A stretch of DNA of 64,000 nt, from the NCBI GenBank assembly GCA_019636095.1, contig JAHBYF010000006.1, positions 1 to 64,000 of the forward strand. The letters are read 5' to 3'. Below are positions 47,598-57,315 of the stretch, in pieces; the first letter of the stretch is position 1, and the number at the start of each line of letters is the position of its first letter. The translations under genes were made by a program, and so were the position numbers. The notes under the pieces were generated by a model that was not told the origin of the DNA, did not search any database, and saw only the letters and a program-made list of their open reading frames with translations. The stretch is from Hyphomonadaceae bacterium. Lineage in GTDB: Bacteria; Pseudomonadota; Alphaproteobacteria; Caulobacterales; Aquidulcibacteraceae.

Positions 47598-47656
47598 TTA
47601 ACAAAATGCTAAAAGGGTTAGCGCCGAGTTAAGTTAAGAAATATCAATTGGTTAAC
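47598..47656. promoter_or_regulatory. Near-consensus CtrA boxes upstream of divL
   Basis: CtrA binds TTAA-N7-TTAA. Here TTAA-CAAAATG-CTAA (47598-47612) and TTAG-CGCCGAG-TTAA (47618-47632) each miss one base, and more TTAA halves follow at 47634 and 47652. The cluster lies 105 to 163 bases upstream of the divL start codon in the otherwise gene-free gap 47494-47742. Confidence 0.55.
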
Positions 47657-47742
47657 GAAGGTCGCGTTTCTTCGCGCAGGCTCGATCGTTCCGCTTGGCG
47701 TTGACTTGTCCGGCGCGATAGGCGCGCGGCGTGGCCCGCACG

Positions 47743-48459
47743 TTACGCCGGACCGCTTCTGATCTTCTCAACCGCCTGCTGAGCTGCAACGAGCGTCGGG
47801 CGCAGCGTGCGGGCGCGGCGGCCGCTATCACGCGTCTTCGAGGCGCCGGAAATCCTGAACACGAACGGGATTTTGTAGCTGGCGCCAAAACGAATGTGGA
47901 CGTCCTTGGGTTGGAATTTCGCATGAAGCAGCGCCTCGCGTGCTGCCTCGTAGAAGACATCGGAGGGCCAGGCGTCGACGCAATTGATGTTCTTGGCGCG
48001 CCCGTCAGCGCCGACCTCAAATTCTGCGATGGCAACGCCTTCGACGCCTAAACGCCGTGCAAGCCTTGGGTATCGGGCGCGAAGCGGGCCGACGACATCC
48101 CAGGGCATGTCGGAATGGTCGTCTTCCTCATCCTCGATCAGCTGGCGAACGCTCTTCTCTTCTTCCTGCGCGCGCCAAACCACGCAGCACGGGCCACTCG
48201 GCAAACGTTGCTTTACACGCTGCATTTCGCGACGCTCGCGCAAACGATCGCGCACCCATTCGGCGGCATTGGTGACGACAATAACCAGAACCAGGACCGC
48301 GAGGCCAGCCGCAAACAGCGCCATGCCCCCGCTCAATCCCTGCGCGCGCAACAAAGCGCTGATGGCGAGGTGCGCGAGAACGACCACGCCGAATAACGCA
48401 GCGTAAAATAACGCGCGCATCGCCCAGGTTGAGAGCGTTCGTGTGGTGCGGATGAGCAT
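47743..48459 (-). CDS. TonB C-terminal-domain protein with two membrane helices
   Basis: A 238-residue protein with two N-terminal hydrophobic segments (about 15-37 and 44-64), a charged linker with EEKSVRQLIEDEEDD, and a C-terminal TonB-like domain (RYPRLARRLGVEGVAIAEFE, then INCVDAWPSDVFYEAAREAL). A normal TonB has one helix and a long Pro-rich spacer; both differ here. It may transmit force or simply bind cell-envelope partners. The basic tail extends beyond the domain. Confidence 0.75.
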   Translation of the reverse strand: MLIRTTRTLSTWAMRALFYAALFGVVVLAHLAISALLRAQGLSGGMALFAAGLAVLVLVIVVTNAAEWVRDRLRERREMQRVKQRLPSGPCCVVWRAQEEEKSVRQLIEDEEDDHSDMPWDVVGPLRARYPRLARRLGVEGVAIAEFEVGADGRAKNINCVDAWPSDVFYEAAREALLHAKFQPKDVHIRFGASYKIPFVFRISGASKTRDSGRRARTLRPTLVAAQQAVEKIRSGPA

Positions 48460-48491
48460 TCTGTCTTCCCCGCGTCTAGATGCACGGAGCG

Positions 48492-48516
48492 GCGCCCGGG
48501 CGCAACGCCCGGGCGC
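48492..48516. terminator. Strong hairpin downstream of ahcY, no T tract
   Basis: An 11-bp perfect stem (GCGCCCGGGCG / CGCCCGGGCGC) around CAA, 92 bases beyond the ahcY stop codon and 32 bases upstream of the TonB-like gene start. No T run follows on either strand, so it may be a weak terminator or a transcript-stabilising structure. Confidence 0.4.
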
Positions 48517-48607
48517 TCTGGGTCACGCAACGGTCAGTGGAATGCGCAGACCGCCGCGATCTCGGGGCGCTCCGGCAGTGCGCCGGCCGGCGCGTGCGCC
48601 CCTCTCA

Positions 48608-50005
48608 CTAGTAGCGATAATGATCCGGCTTGAACGGGCCGGCGGTTGGCACGCCGATATAGTCGGCCTGCTCCTTGCTGAGTTTCGTGAGCTTCACGCC
48701 GAGTTTTTCGAGGTGAAGCGTCGCGACCTTCTCATCTAGATGCTTCGGCAGCGTGTAGACTTGGTTCTTGTAGGCCTTGCCATTCGTCCAAAGCTCGATT
48801 TGCGCGAGGGTTTGGTTGGTGAACGACGCCGACATCACGAAGCTCGGATGGCCGGTGGCGTTGCCGAGATTCACGAGGCGGCCTTCGCTGAGCACGATGA
48901 TCTTCTTGCCGTCCGGAAATTCCACGTGGTGAACCTGCGGCTTGATCTCGTCCCACTTGAAGTTCTTCAAGCCGGCGATTTGGATTTCGCTGTCAAAGTG
49001 GCCGATATTGGCGACGATGGCGTTGTTCTTCATCGCGCGCATGTGGTCGACGGTGAGGACGTCCTTGTTGCCCGTCGCGGTGACGAAGATATCGGCGTGC
49101 GGCGCCGCGTCTTCCATGGTGACGACCTGATAGCCTTCCATCGCGGCTTGCAGCGCGCAGATCGGATCGACTTCGGTGACCATCACGCGCGCGCCGCCTT
49201 GGCGGAGCGAAGCGGCCGAACCTTTGCCGACATCGCCATAGCCGGCGACGACTGCGACTTTGCCGGAGAGCATCACGTCGGTGCCGCGGCGGATGGCGTC
49301 CACGAGGGATTCACGGCAGCCATAGAGGTTGTCGAACTTCGACTTGGTGACGCTGTCGTTGACGTTGATGGCGGGGAACGGCAGATCGCCCTTCTTCGCC
49401 ATCTCGTAGAGGCGGTGAACGCCGGTGGTGGTTTCTTCGGAAACGCCCTTAACCGAAGCGCGGATCGCTTCGTAGAAGCCCGGTTTCTCTTTCAGGTATT
49501 TCTTGATCGTGCCGAACAGCGCCTGCTCTTCTTCGTTCGAGTGATGTTCGAGAAAGTCGGCGTCTTTCTCGGCCTTCGGGCCCATGACGCACAGCAGCGT
49601 CGCGTCGCCGCCATCGTCGAGGATCATGTTGGCGTACTCGCCATTCGGCCATTGGAAGATGCGGTGTGTGTAGTCCCAATACTCCGCGAGGCTTTCGCCT
49701 TTCACGGCGAAGACCGGCGTGCCCTTGGCGGCGATCGCGGCGGCGGCGTGGTCTTGCGTCGAGAAAATGTTGCACGAGGCCCAGCGCACTTCGGCGCCGA
49801 GCGCCTGCAGCGTCTCGATCAACACTGCGGTTTGGATGGTCATGTGCAACGAGCCGGCGATACGCGCGCCTTTAAGCGGCTGCTTTGGCCCGTACTCTTT
49901 GCGCACCGCCATGAGACCCGGCATTTCGGTCTCGGCGATTTCGATTTCCTTGCGGCCCCAGTCGGCGAGGCTGATGTCTCTGACGACGTAATCTTTAGCG
50001 CTCAT
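48608..50005 (-). CDS. ahcY: S-adenosylhomocysteine hydrolase
   Basis: A 465-residue NAD-dependent enzyme that splits S-adenosylhomocysteine to adenosine and homocysteine, clearing the inhibitor of methyltransferases. Motifs: [14 protein letters not shown] near the start, [16 protein letters not shown] for NAD binding, [14 protein letters not shown], and the C-terminal KPDHYRY. The ATG at 50005 follows GAAGGAGGG. It lies directly behind an SAH riboswitch, so expression should rise with substrate. Confidence 0.97.
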   Translation of the reverse strand: MSAKDYVVRDISLADWGRKEIEIAETEMPGLMAVRKEYGPKQPLKGARIAGSLHMTIQTAVLIETLQALGAEVRWASCNIFSTQDHAAAAIAAKGTPVFAVKGESLAEYWDYTHRIFQWPNGEYANMILDDGGDATLLCVMGPKAEKDADFLEHHSNEEEQALFGTIKKYLKEKPGFYEAIRASVKGVSEETTTGVHRLYEMAKKGDLPFPAINVNDSVTKSKFDNLYGCRESLVDAIRRGTDVMLSGKVAVVAGYGDVGKGSAASLRQGGARVMVTEVDPICALQAAMEGYQVVTMEDAAPHADIFVTATGNKDVLTVDHMRAMKNNAIVANIGHFDSEIQIAGLKNFKWDEIKPQVHHVEFPDGKKIIVLSEGRLVNLGNATGHPSFVMSASFTNQTLAQIELWTNGKAYKNQVYTLPKHLDEKVATLHLEKLGVKLTKLSKEQADYIGVPTAGPFKPDHYRY

Positions 50006-50028
50006 CGCGCGCCCTCCTTCGAGAGTTC

Positions 50029-50102
50029 GCGAGCGTCGTTTCCAAAAGAGGAAGCCAGACCCGAGCCTGGCGGCACGCATGCCGTCGCAACGCTCCTCGG
50101 GA
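50029..50102 (-). promoter_or_regulatory. S-adenosylhomocysteine (SAH) riboswitch
   Basis: The minus-strand leader of ahcY reads CCCGAGGAGCGTTGCGAC, then a short GGC...GCC hairpin, GCCAGGCTCGGG closing P1, and after a variable loop AACGACGCTCGC, which can pair with the AGCGTT region. This is the conserved layout of the SAH riboswitch (ahcY motif): a P1 with CCGAGGAGCG...CAGGCTCGG and a downstream pseudoknot strand. The element ends about 10 bases before the ribosome site, so it would free translation or transcription when SAH binds. Confidence 0.9.
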
Positions 50103-50167
50103 GGCGGGCGCGGTGTAGCAAAGGGCGTTACGCCTGCCAACCGGCTGTAGTGCATAGTCCAGATGCG

Positions 50168-50200
50168 AAAGAGCCGCCGGGTTCACCCCGGCGGCTCAAT
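50168..50200 (-). terminator. Terminator of the MscS-family gene
   Basis: An 11-bp stem (GAGCCGCCGGG / CCCGGCGGCTC) with a TTCAC loop. On the minus strand it is followed by TTTC, on the plus by AATCTTTTC. It lies 25 bases after the mscS-family stop and upstream of ahcY. Confidence 0.7.
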
Positions 50201-50221
50201 CTTTTCAGTGCCTTGGCGATA

Positions 50222-51475
50222 CTAGGAATCGCTGGTCCAGCGATCCAGCAAACGCTTTGCCGCGTCTCGCCCGCCGACGCCGAAGGCAATCGCCACCGCA
50301 ACCGCCACCGAACCCAAGATCAGGCCAAAGGCGAGCGCGATGATGTTGTTGGCGAGGCCCATGAACGACAGGCCAACCGCCGTCGCCAATGCGACCACGC
50401 CCCAGCGCACCATCGTGGAGATGATCTCCGATGACGGCTTGCCTTCGCGCACCGAAGCAGCGGCAAGAATGTTGGCCACGAGAATGCCAAGCGCGATGAT
50501 CACAGCGCCGAAAAGCACCTTGCCGGCGAGTTGCACCATCTGAGCCAGCATGTCGGCCATCGCGCTGAACTCCAGCAAGCGCGCGGCTTCCACGGCCGAG
50601 AACAACACGATGCCGATCAGCACCGCGAGCCCAATCATTTTCGACGGCGGGTATTTGGCGAAGTTGATGGTGTCGACGCCTGGGGTCGGATCCATCTTCT
50701 CACGACCGACGCGGATCGGCTCAGCGTTCGCGATGCTTGAGATGATGGCGTCGAAGCCAATGGCTTTCAGCCCCTCCTCGATCAAGGTCATGACCCAGCG
50801 GCCAATCAGGTAGGCGATGAAAATGATCAGCGCCGCGCCGATGACACGTGGGATTGTGGTCAAGATGCCGTCGAGCATGCGCGTCGCCGGCTCCGAGATC
50901 GCCGTGATGTGCAATGCCTGCAACGCTGCGATCGCCACCGGGATGATGATCAGCGTAAAGGCCAGGAGCCCAAGCAGACGCGCGAGGCCAGGGCCTTTCG
51001 GCGTGTGGGTGAGGCCTGCGTCGATCAGGCGCCGGTCAAGCTCGACCGCTTCGACGGTGGCTTCGACCATCCGGCGCACAACTGTGGCCAGCACGAAGCC
51101 AATGAAGAAGATGAGCGCCGAGCCAACAATTGATGGCAGGTAGTGCAAGAAGTCCCGGACCATCAGGTTCAGCGGATCAACCACATCCGAGAGCCCAACG
51201 ACGTTGAGCGCCGCGATAAGGCCCAAGAGCCAAACCAGCCAGTAGCCAACTTCGCCAATGCGCTCGCCGACATCGACTGTCGGCTTCACGCCAGCAGCGC
51301 CGGCGCCATCACGGCGGGCGAAGAATGGAATGCGATCGATGCCCTTTGCGATGCCCCACTTCACGGCCTTTGCCGCAAAGTGCGCCACGACAACAATGAG
51401 CAGCGCCAGAAGAATCTTCGGCGCATCGTTTTGCAGCCATGCGGTCATGGCGGCTTGGTTTTCAGGCGTAATCAT
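50222..51475 (-). CDS. Small-conductance mechanosensitive channel-family protein (MscS/CmpX-like)
   Basis: A 417-residue membrane protein with about six to eight hydrophobic segments arranged as two repeats (ILLALLIVVVAHFAAKAVKWG, YLPSIVGSALIFFIGFVLATVV, IPRVIGAALIIFIAYLIGRW, VLFGAVIIALGILVANILA). This is the conserved transmembrane-helix-repeat type associated with mechanosensitive channels rather than the classical MscS with its cytoplasmic vestibule. The ATG at 51475 follows GGGAGG. A terminator follows. Confidence 0.8.
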   Translation of the reverse strand: MITPENQAAMTAWLQNDAPKILLALLIVVVAHFAAKAVKWGIAKGIDRIPFFARRDGAGAAGVKPTVDVGERIGEVGYWLVWLLGLIAALNVVGLSDVVDPLNLMVRDFLHYLPSIVGSALIFFIGFVLATVVRRMVEATVEAVELDRRLIDAGLTHTPKGPGLARLLGLLAFTLIIIPVAIAALQALHITAISEPATRMLDGILTTIPRVIGAALIIFIAYLIGRWVMTLIEEGLKAIGFDAIISSIANAEPIRVGREKMDPTPGVDTINFAKYPPSKMIGLAVLIGIVLFSAVEAARLLEFSAMADMLAQMVQLAGKVLFGAVIIALGILVANILAAASVREGKPSSEIISTMVRWGVVALATAVGLSFMGLANNIIALAFGLILGSVAVAVAIAFGVGGRDAAKRLLDRWTSDS

Positions 51476-51678
51476 AGAAGCAGCCTCCCTGCCGAGCTGC
51501 GTTGAACATGCCCCTACGATCACCGGAACGCAGCCGATTCATAGGCCTTGCGCGCTTTAGGCGTGCATATCCTATGCTGCAGCCGCGAGATGTTCGCGGG
51601 ATAGGCGCAGATCGTTGCGCCCCGTTCAACGCGGCGGGGAATGAGCGCTGGATGCAGCCCACAACAGGGCTTCGCGGA

Positions 51679-51933
51679 TCAAGCTCGTTTGATCACCCGT
51701 ACGATCAACAAAAGCACGACCGCGCCAATGAAGGCTGTGAAAATGGCGTTGATGATCCCCGCGCCAATCGCGAGACCAAGCACGCCGAACAACCAGCCTC
51801 CGAGGAACGCGCCGATAATCCCAACAACAATGTTGCCGATGAGACCGAAACCAAAGCCGCGCACGACGAGGCCCGCGAGCCACCCCGCAATCGCGCCGAC
51901 AAGAACCCAGATAAGAATTGTTTCAACAGGCAT
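51679..51933 (-). CDS. GlsB/YeaQ/YmgE family small membrane protein
   Basis: An 84-residue protein with three glycine-rich membrane helices (TILIWVLVGAIAGWLAGLVV, GLIGNIVVGIIGAFLGGWLFG, IINAIFTAFIGAVVLLLIV). The family is common and often stress-induced, with unknown biochemical role. The ATG at 51933 follows GGGAGAAACGTCC. Confidence 0.9.
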   Translation of the reverse strand: MPVETILIWVLVGAIAGWLAGLVVRGFGFGLIGNIVVGIIGAFLGGWLFGVLGLAIGAGIINAIFTAFIGAVVLLLIVRVIKRA

Positions 51934-52008
51934 GGACGTTTCTCCCAATCGCGGGAGGAACGCGGCACGAAACCGGCTGTTCCCTGTTGGAACCAGCGTT
52001 GAATTCTC

Positions 52009-53688
52009 TCAGCCGGCAATGGCGCGCATGCACTGCGCCAACGGCTCGCCCTCCAGGTTGGGCGTCAGCTCAAGGCGTTGCGTTGTGAACGTGCCCTGCC
52101 CACGCGGAAAATAACGGAACGTACGTTCGGTCCCGCCGTCGCGCACGACATAGCCAATCTCCAAGTCAGGATTGCCAATCTCGCCACCGTCGCGACGGAT
52201 CAACACCATCCCGTTGCGTAGACCGGCGGCATAAGCAGGCAAGCTTGGATCGACGCCAGCGATAATGTTGTTGTTGGCCAGGGTCGCCTCGATATCGAAT
52301 CCACGATGGAATTTTGCCGCCTCGCGCGTGGTGATCGTTCCGCAAGGTGCGAGCAAATCCGCAGGTAGCAGGATAGCTTGCCCGTTTGCCACGTAGGTTT
52401 CGAGATCGGATCCAAGATCGAGGCTATGTGCAGGCGCTGAAGCGGCGAAGACTTCCTGCGCATACTGTGCCCCGCGTGAGGCACGGTCACGCATATCGTG
52501 CACAATCTCATCGAAGCTATGACCGTTGCGCCGCAGGCGCGCATCCCAGAGCATCACAAGGAAACGCCCGCGCAGATACGGCATGCGTTGGACGTCGCGA
52601 TCGGTCCAGAAGTCGGCCAGGATGCGGGCGTTCGGCGCCGTGCGCACCGGCGATTGCGCATAGGCAAGCAGCGCCTCATTGAGATCATCCGCGAATTGTT
52701 GCGGCGTCCAGAGGCCTTCACGCACAAGCATGCGCGCCGTGTAAAAATCGGTGAAGCCTTCCGACAGCCAATACTGCAACGGCTGATCTTGTTCAGGCAG
52801 GCCGCCCACTTGTGGCGAAATCCAAGTGTGAAAGCTTTCGTGCGCGAGCGTTCGCACAATGGTGTTTTGATCGGCATTCGGCGTGGCGAAGAAAGCGAAG
52901 GCGTCATCGAGGCCTGTGCCGCCCACGGAAAGCCAACCCTCAGGGCCAGCGAGTTGCAGCACGGTGACAAGATATGGCGATGCTGGATCATTCCAGAAAC
53001 GCCGATGCCCGGCGATGATGCCTGATGCTTGCGCAAGCAACTGCGCATCGCTGAACCCCCACGTCCCGCGAATAGCGATTTGCACGTTTGACCCGGGATC
53101 GCGGAGAATTCTGAAATCGCCGGCCACGGTGACGCTTGGCCAGACCTGTTCGAGCGTAAGATCCGGGACCAGAAGGTCGGAGGCGAACGTCCAACCCTGA
53201 GGCAGATCGCGCGCGCGCACACGCACAGGCGTGTTGAGGCTTGCGCCCCCTGGCGTGACCAACACGGCATTGCCGATCAGATGGAAGTATGTCGGCTGGA
53301 TGGTGGCGCGATACGTGTTGCCGAGTTCGGCGCGCGGTGCCCCCTCCCAGTCCTGGATGACGCGATAACGCACGTGGATGCGGGCGTTCGGGCGATAGGT
53401 CAGGATGCGCTGATTGGGTTGCTCGCCGTCGCGCATCGTGGCGCCGGAAACAATCTCAAGTGCATCGACGCTGCGCCAAAGTTCATCCTGGCCGCCCCAG
53501 CTATCCGGCAAACGCAGGTCGCTCTGTCCGTCCCGCTCGCCGCGGAACGAAAGATCGATCTGGACGGCCTGCAGCGAGCCATCGCGCAGGATTGGGGTCA
53601 GCACGTAGTCGATGCGCGGCGGCGCAGCAGCTCCCACGCAAACAATCATGGCGCCGAGCGCGGCGGCGGCTTGAAGGATCGGGCGCAT
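52009..53688 (-). CDS. Exported M61-like metallopeptidase
   Basis: A 559-residue protein with a signal peptide (MRPILQAAAALGAMIVCVGAAA). An N-terminal beta-sandwich is followed by a gluzincin domain with HESFHTW (HExxH near residue 283) and a downstream GFTDFYTARM segment supplying the third ligand, and a late C-terminal region with a PDZ-like AGLRNGMVLIRRDGGE. This is the glycyl-aminopeptidase (M61) plan. Substrate is unknown. The ATG at 53688 follows GGGGAAA. Confidence 0.85.
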   Translation of the reverse strand: MRPILQAAAALGAMIVCVGAAAPPRIDYVLTPILRDGSLQAVQIDLSFRGERDGQSDLRLPDSWGGQDELWRSVDALEIVSGATMRDGEQPNQRILTYRPNARIHVRYRVIQDWEGAPRAELGNTYRATIQPTYFHLIGNAVLVTPGGASLNTPVRVRARDLPQGWTFASDLLVPDLTLEQVWPSVTVAGDFRILRDPGSNVQIAIRGTWGFSDAQLLAQASGIIAGHRRFWNDPASPYLVTVLQLAGPEGWLSVGGTGLDDAFAFFATPNADQNTIVRTLAHESFHTWISPQVGGLPEQDQPLQYWLSEGFTDFYTARMLVREGLWTPQQFADDLNEALLAYAQSPVRTAPNARILADFWTDRDVQRMPYLRGRFLVMLWDARLRRNGHSFDEIVHDMRDRASRGAQYAQEVFAASAPAHSLDLGSDLETYVANGQAILLPADLLAPCGTITTREAAKFHRGFDIEATLANNNIIAGVDPSLPAYAAGLRNGMVLIRRDGGEIGNPDLEIGYVVRDGGTERTFRYFPRGQGTFTTQRLELTPNLEGEPLAQCMRAIAG

Positions 53689-53756
53689 TAATTTCCCCGC
53701 TTTGAACTTAGATGTCAGATGCAGAGATTGCGGCACAAACGGGGCAAAGGCCCCGC

Positions 53757-54032
53757 TCAATCGTCTTCGTGAAATCTCGCCACGATCAACGCTTCGACAG
53801 CCGCCATCGCCTCTTCGGCTTGCGGGCCGCGCGTCTCGATTTCAACCTCATCGCCAATGCCAGCGCCGAGCATCATCAGATCCATGAGCGAGCGCGCATC
53901 CGCCTCGTCGCCTTCTTTGCGCACGCTGATGCGAGTGTTGTCGTAGCCGAGCGCGAGTTCGGCCAGCTTGCGCGAAGCGCGCGCGTGCAAGCCCTTCTTG
54001 TTCACGATCGTCAGCGTACGCGTGATGGTCAT
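53757..54032 (-). CDS. ptsH: HPr-like phosphocarrier protein (PTS-Ntr)
   Basis: A 91-residue HPr with the phospho-histidine in NKKGLHARAS (His16) and the regulatory-site region ARSLMDLMML (Ser48). In alphaproteobacteria lacking sugar EIIC components this protein works in regulatory phosphorelay with EI-Ntr and EIIA proteins. It lies 27 bases downstream of the EIIA-Man gene. Ser48 would be the target of HprK, but no hprK is adjacent. Confidence 0.92.
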   Translation of the reverse strand: MTITRTLTIVNKKGLHARASRKLAELALGYDNTRISVRKEGDEADARSLMDLMMLGAGIGDEVEIETRGPQAEEAMAAVEALIVARFHEDD

Positions 54033-54059
54033 GATCTCGCCCGTGCTTGGCGGCCAGGA

Positions 54060-54467
54060 CTAGGCCGCGCCGCCGGCGAGTTCCACCGAGGCGACTCGAA
54101 TATAGCGCCGGCCGGCGTCCTGTGCAGCAAGCGCCGCTTCCGGGAGGCTGACCTTGTCGCGAACCTCAGCGAGCTTGATCAGCATTGGCAAGTTCACGCC
54201 GGCGATTACTTCGGTCTTCACTTGGTTGATCACCGAAATCGCAAGGTTCGAGGGGGTGCCGCCGAACATGTCGGTGAGGATGACAACGCCGTCTCCCTTA
54301 TCCACCGTTCGCACCGCGTCGATGATATCGGCGCGACGCTCTTCCATATTATCATTCGGTCCGATGGCAATGGCGCGCATCTGATCCTGGGGGCCAAGAA
54401 CGTGTTCGGCCGCGGCGACGAACTCGTCAGCCAGTCGGCCGTGGGACACAACCACGACTCCAATCAT
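54060..54467 (-). CDS. PTS EIIA component, mannose family
   Basis: A 135-residue EIIA-Man domain with phospho-histidine in VVVSHGRLADEF (His9) and the LTDMFGGTPSNLA signature. It accepts phosphate from HPr. With no IIB/IIC genes in view, a regulatory role is expected. Usual neighbours chvG, hprK and ptsH are present except hprK: the 115 bases to chvG hold no gene. Confidence 0.92.
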   Translation of the reverse strand: MIGVVVVSHGRLADEFVAAAEHVLGPQDQMRAIAIGPNDNMEERRADIIDAVRTVDKGDGVVILTDMFGGTPSNLAISVINQVKTEVIAGVNLPMLIKLAEVRDKVSLPEAALAAQDAGRRYIRVASVELAGGAA

Positions 54468-54582
54468 TCGGTAGTACTCCCGCCACCCGCCAGAGGGCCT
54501 GGATAAGGGACCGTTTCATAGGCCTTCGGCGAAGCCTGAGAAAGCAAAAGGCGCACCCGGATTGCAGTTTTCGACCAATAGC

Positions 54583-56205
54583 TTACGGCGCGAGCGGCAA
54601 TTCCACGATCAGGCGAGCGCCGCCGCTCTCGCCACGGCCGAGCCCGTCCGTGTTCTGAGCATAAATCCGCCCGCCATAGGAACTGATGATTTGCCTGGCG
54701 ATCGACAGGCCAAGCCCAGAATTGCCGCCGAAGGCGGCGCCCTTGGGCCGCTGTGTGTAGAAGCGCTCGAACACGGTCTCAAGATTCTCGGGCGGAATGC
54801 CAGGCCCTTGATCTTCGACGGTGGCGCGCACGACTGCGCCATCCTTGCTCCGTTCGACCGCGGCAGAGACTGAGACCGTTCCGCCCTGCGGACTGAACGA
54901 TCGTGCGTTGTCGACAAGATTGCGGAACACTTGGCCAATGGGACCAGCCTGCCCCATCACAATCAGACCTTCGGGCTTCGAGCCTTTGAAGGCGACTGTC
55001 ACCGGCGCCGGTTCATCCGGCGGTGTCGCATAGGCGCGGGTGAGCTCAAATAGAAGCGCGCCGAGGTCGACTCGGTTGAGATCGAGCTTTGCGGTTTCAG
55101 CCTCGATGCGGCTGGCGCGCGCAATATCCGTGATCAAGCGGTCGAGCCTTTGCACGTCTTGCGCGACGATGGCCAGCATTTGCGCTTGCTGCTCGGGCGT
55201 TGTCGCCGAACGCGCGGATGCGACGGCCGACTGGATCGAGGCAAGCGGATTTTTGATCTCATGGCTGACATCAGCGGCAAAACGCTCGTTGGCGTCGATG
55301 CGATCTGCCAGCGCGCCAGTCATCGCCTCCATCGAATGCGCCAGCGCGCCGATTTCGTCCTTCCGGCGCGAGTCTTCGGGCAGCGACAAACGGGTGGCGC
55401 CGGTGACACGCAGTGAGTCAGCCGCGCTGGCGAGACGGCGCAGCGGCCGCGCGATGAAGAGTGCAAGCAACAGTGACGACAAGAAGATCGCGATGGTGGC
55501 GCCGATCATGAACGGGATCATGCTGGCGCGTTCGGCCACCAAAATGCGCTCCACGTCGGCGCTTTCGGTGGTGACCGTGCCCATGACCTGCTGGACGCGC
55601 CGCAACGGCAGAGTGACGGAGACGACCCGCTCGCCGCGCTCGTTGAGGCGTTCGCCATCGACAATTTCGCCACGCAGAGCGCGGCGCTGTTCCTCCTCGA
55701 GCGTCGTGGTTGGCCGCCAAGGCGTGAGGCGCATGTACTCCACGCGGCGCGCGGCATTCTCGATCCGCTCGCCCAGACTTTGATCATCCTGGATCGGCGC
55801 GGTGCGCATCTCATCGTAGATAATGTCGCTATCGGCGATCAGACGGCCATCGGCATCGAACACGCGCACGCGCGGCTGGCCGACACCGGAACGCGCCCCT
55901 TCCGCGATCGGCGGCAAGATACGATGCAAGACCAGGCGCACCGCGCTTTCGTTGATGTAGGGATAGGGATCGCCTTCAACCGTGCCGGTCTCAATCAGCA
56001 GGTTGGTGATCAACTCGCCCTGGGTGCGTAAATTGCGAAACTGCGCTTCGGTCAAGCCGGCGCGCATTTCCGTCAGCAACAAGACGCCCAGGATCAGGAC
56101 GGCAAGGCCAACGAAATTCCAGATAAAGATGATCCGGGCGATACGCGACCTGCCGATCGCGCGAAAAATCCCGTCAGGCTTCGTTGTACCTGTAGCCGAC
56201 ACCAT
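54583..56205 (-). CDS. chvG: Sensor histidine kinase ChvG
   Basis: A 540-residue membrane kinase: membrane helix near residues 24-45, a periplasmic region, a second helix near 238-258, HAMP ([17 protein letters not shown]), HisKA ([17 protein letters not shown], His315), and HATPase with N and G boxes ([13 protein letters not shown]). ChvG/ExoS kinases respond to acidity and envelope conditions. The start at ATG 56205 overlaps the chvI end by 32 bases; no later ATG precedes the first helix. It pairs with ChvI encoded directly upstream. Confidence 0.9.
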   Translation of the reverse strand: MVSATGTTKPDGIFRAIGRSRIARIIFIWNFVGLAVLILGVLLLTEMRAGLTEAQFRNLRTQGELITNLLIETGTVEGDPYPYINESAVRLVLHRILPPIAEGARSGVGQPRVRVFDADGRLIADSDIIYDEMRTAPIQDDQSLGERIENAARRVEYMRLTPWRPTTTLEEEQRRALRGEIVDGERLNERGERVVSVTLPLRRVQQVMGTVTTESADVERILVAERASMIPFMIGATIAIFLSSLLLALFIARPLRRLASAADSLRVTGATRLSLPEDSRRKDEIGALAHSMEAMTGALADRIDANERFAADVSHEIKNPLASIQSAVASARSATTPEQQAQMLAIVAQDVQRLDRLITDIARASRIEAETAKLDLNRVDLGALLFELTRAYATPPDEPAPVTVAFKGSKPEGLIVMGQAGPIGQVFRNLVDNARSFSPQGGTVSVSAAVERSKDGAVVRATVEDQGPGIPPENLETVFERFYTQRPKGAAFGGNSGLGLSIARQIISSYGGRIYAQNTDGLGRGESGGARLIVELPLAP

Positions 56206-56872
56206 AGAGGGTTTCGATCGCGTCGAAGTCGCCATCGATGTCGCGGAATTTTTTGCGGAGCCGCTTGATGTGGCTGTCGATTGTTCTGTCGTCGACATAG
56301 ACCTGATCGTCATAGGCAGCGTCCATCAGCTGATCACGGCTTTTGACGTAGCCGGGACGCTGCGCGAGCGCTTGCAGGATAAGAAACTCAGTAACTGTGA
56401 GGCGAACTTGTTCGCCTTTCCAGGTACAGGCGTGACGGTTTGGATCAAGCGTGAGTTCGCCGCGAACGATGGGCTTCTTGTCATTCGCCGCCTCCGCGCC
56501 CGGCGCGCCAGCGCGGGTGCGCCGCAGCAGCGCCTTCACCCGCTCGCTCAGCAGGCGTTGGGAGAATGGCTTTTTGATGTAGTCGTCGGCGCCCACATTG
56601 AAGCCGACCACCTCGTCCATCTCATCGTCCTTCGATGTCAGGAAGATGACCGGAAGGTTCGAGGCCTGGCGCAGGCGGCGAAGCACCTCGACGCCGTCCA
56701 TGCGCGGCATCTTGATGTCGAGAATGGCGATATCCGGGGGTGTCTCTGAGAGCGCGGCAAGTGCGGCGGCCCCGTCGGTATAGGTGCGCACGGCGTAGCC
56801 CTCGCCCTCGAACAGAACTTTCAAGGAGGCGAGGATGTTCTCGTCGTCGTCGACAAGGGCGATGGTCGGCAT
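56174..56872 (-). CDS. chvI: Response regulator ChvI
   Basis: A 232-residue OmpR-type regulator. The receiver has [14 protein letters not shown], phospho-aspartate near residue 51 ([12 protein letters not shown]) and KPF, then a winged-helix DNA-binding domain ending [12 protein letters not shown]. ChvI with ChvG controls envelope, exopolysaccharide and acid responses in alphaproteobacteria. It is the first gene of the chvI-chvG-EIIA-ptsH run. Confidence 0.92.
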   Translation of the reverse strand: MPTIALVDDDENILASLKVLFEGEGYAVRTYTDGAAALAALSETPPDIAILDIKMPRMDGVEVLRRLRQASNLPVIFLTSKDDEMDEVVGFNVGADDYIKKPFSQRLLSERVKALLRRTRAGAPGAEAANDKKPIVRGELTLDPNRHACTWKGEQVRLTVTEFLILQALAQRPGYVKSRDQLMDAAYDDQVYVDDRTIDSHIKRLRKKFRDIDGDFDAIETLYGVGYRYNEA

Positions 56873-57315
56873 GGGTAGGTTGCGAATCCTGACTTTACCG
56901 TAATGAACTGGTACGGGCCTTCTTAGCCGTCAATGGCGGCGGAGGCTAGCGCGTAGCTTTCACGGGCTTGTGTCCAAGGCTTTGCAGGCTTCAGGCGCGA
57001 GAAACGGCGAAAATGGGACGCCGACGCCCCCAGCGGCGCGACGCGGGCCCCAAAAACTGCGCGATGAACGCCCGCCGCGCAGTGGGCGCGATGTTTTGGG
57101 TGTTCACATGAAACGCCTCGCCGTGTTCTCGGTTGGGATCGGCGCTTATCTGCTCTTCAGTTTCCGTGCGTGATTGACGCGCCGCCGCTACAACTTTGCT
57201 CGCCGTTGCCACGCGATTTCTTGGAACGCGGGCACGGGGGCTCGCCGTCGTGAGCTCGATTGACTGTTGTCATCGGCGCACGCGTAGGTGAGCTGCGTGC
57301 CACGGACAGCTGCTT
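56873..57315. other. 443-base gap between chvI and SUKH gene, no convincing gene
   Basis: The region should hold the chvI promoter. The only coding suggestion is a 21-codon frame at 57108-57173 beginning MKRLAVFSVGIGAYLLF, which looks like a single hydrophobic helix but lacks a clear ribosome site. No repeat, tRNA or terminator was found. Confidence 0.3.

Noticed and set aside
48740..50434. Long open frame antisense to ahcY (564 codons)
   Set aside because: It lies opposite a clear ahcY gene and shows the Arg/Ala/Asp-rich composition of a high-GC antisense frame, with no motif.
57108..57173. 21-codon hydrophobic frame upstream of chvI
   Set aside because: Too short and without a ribosome site; mentioned only in the gap note.
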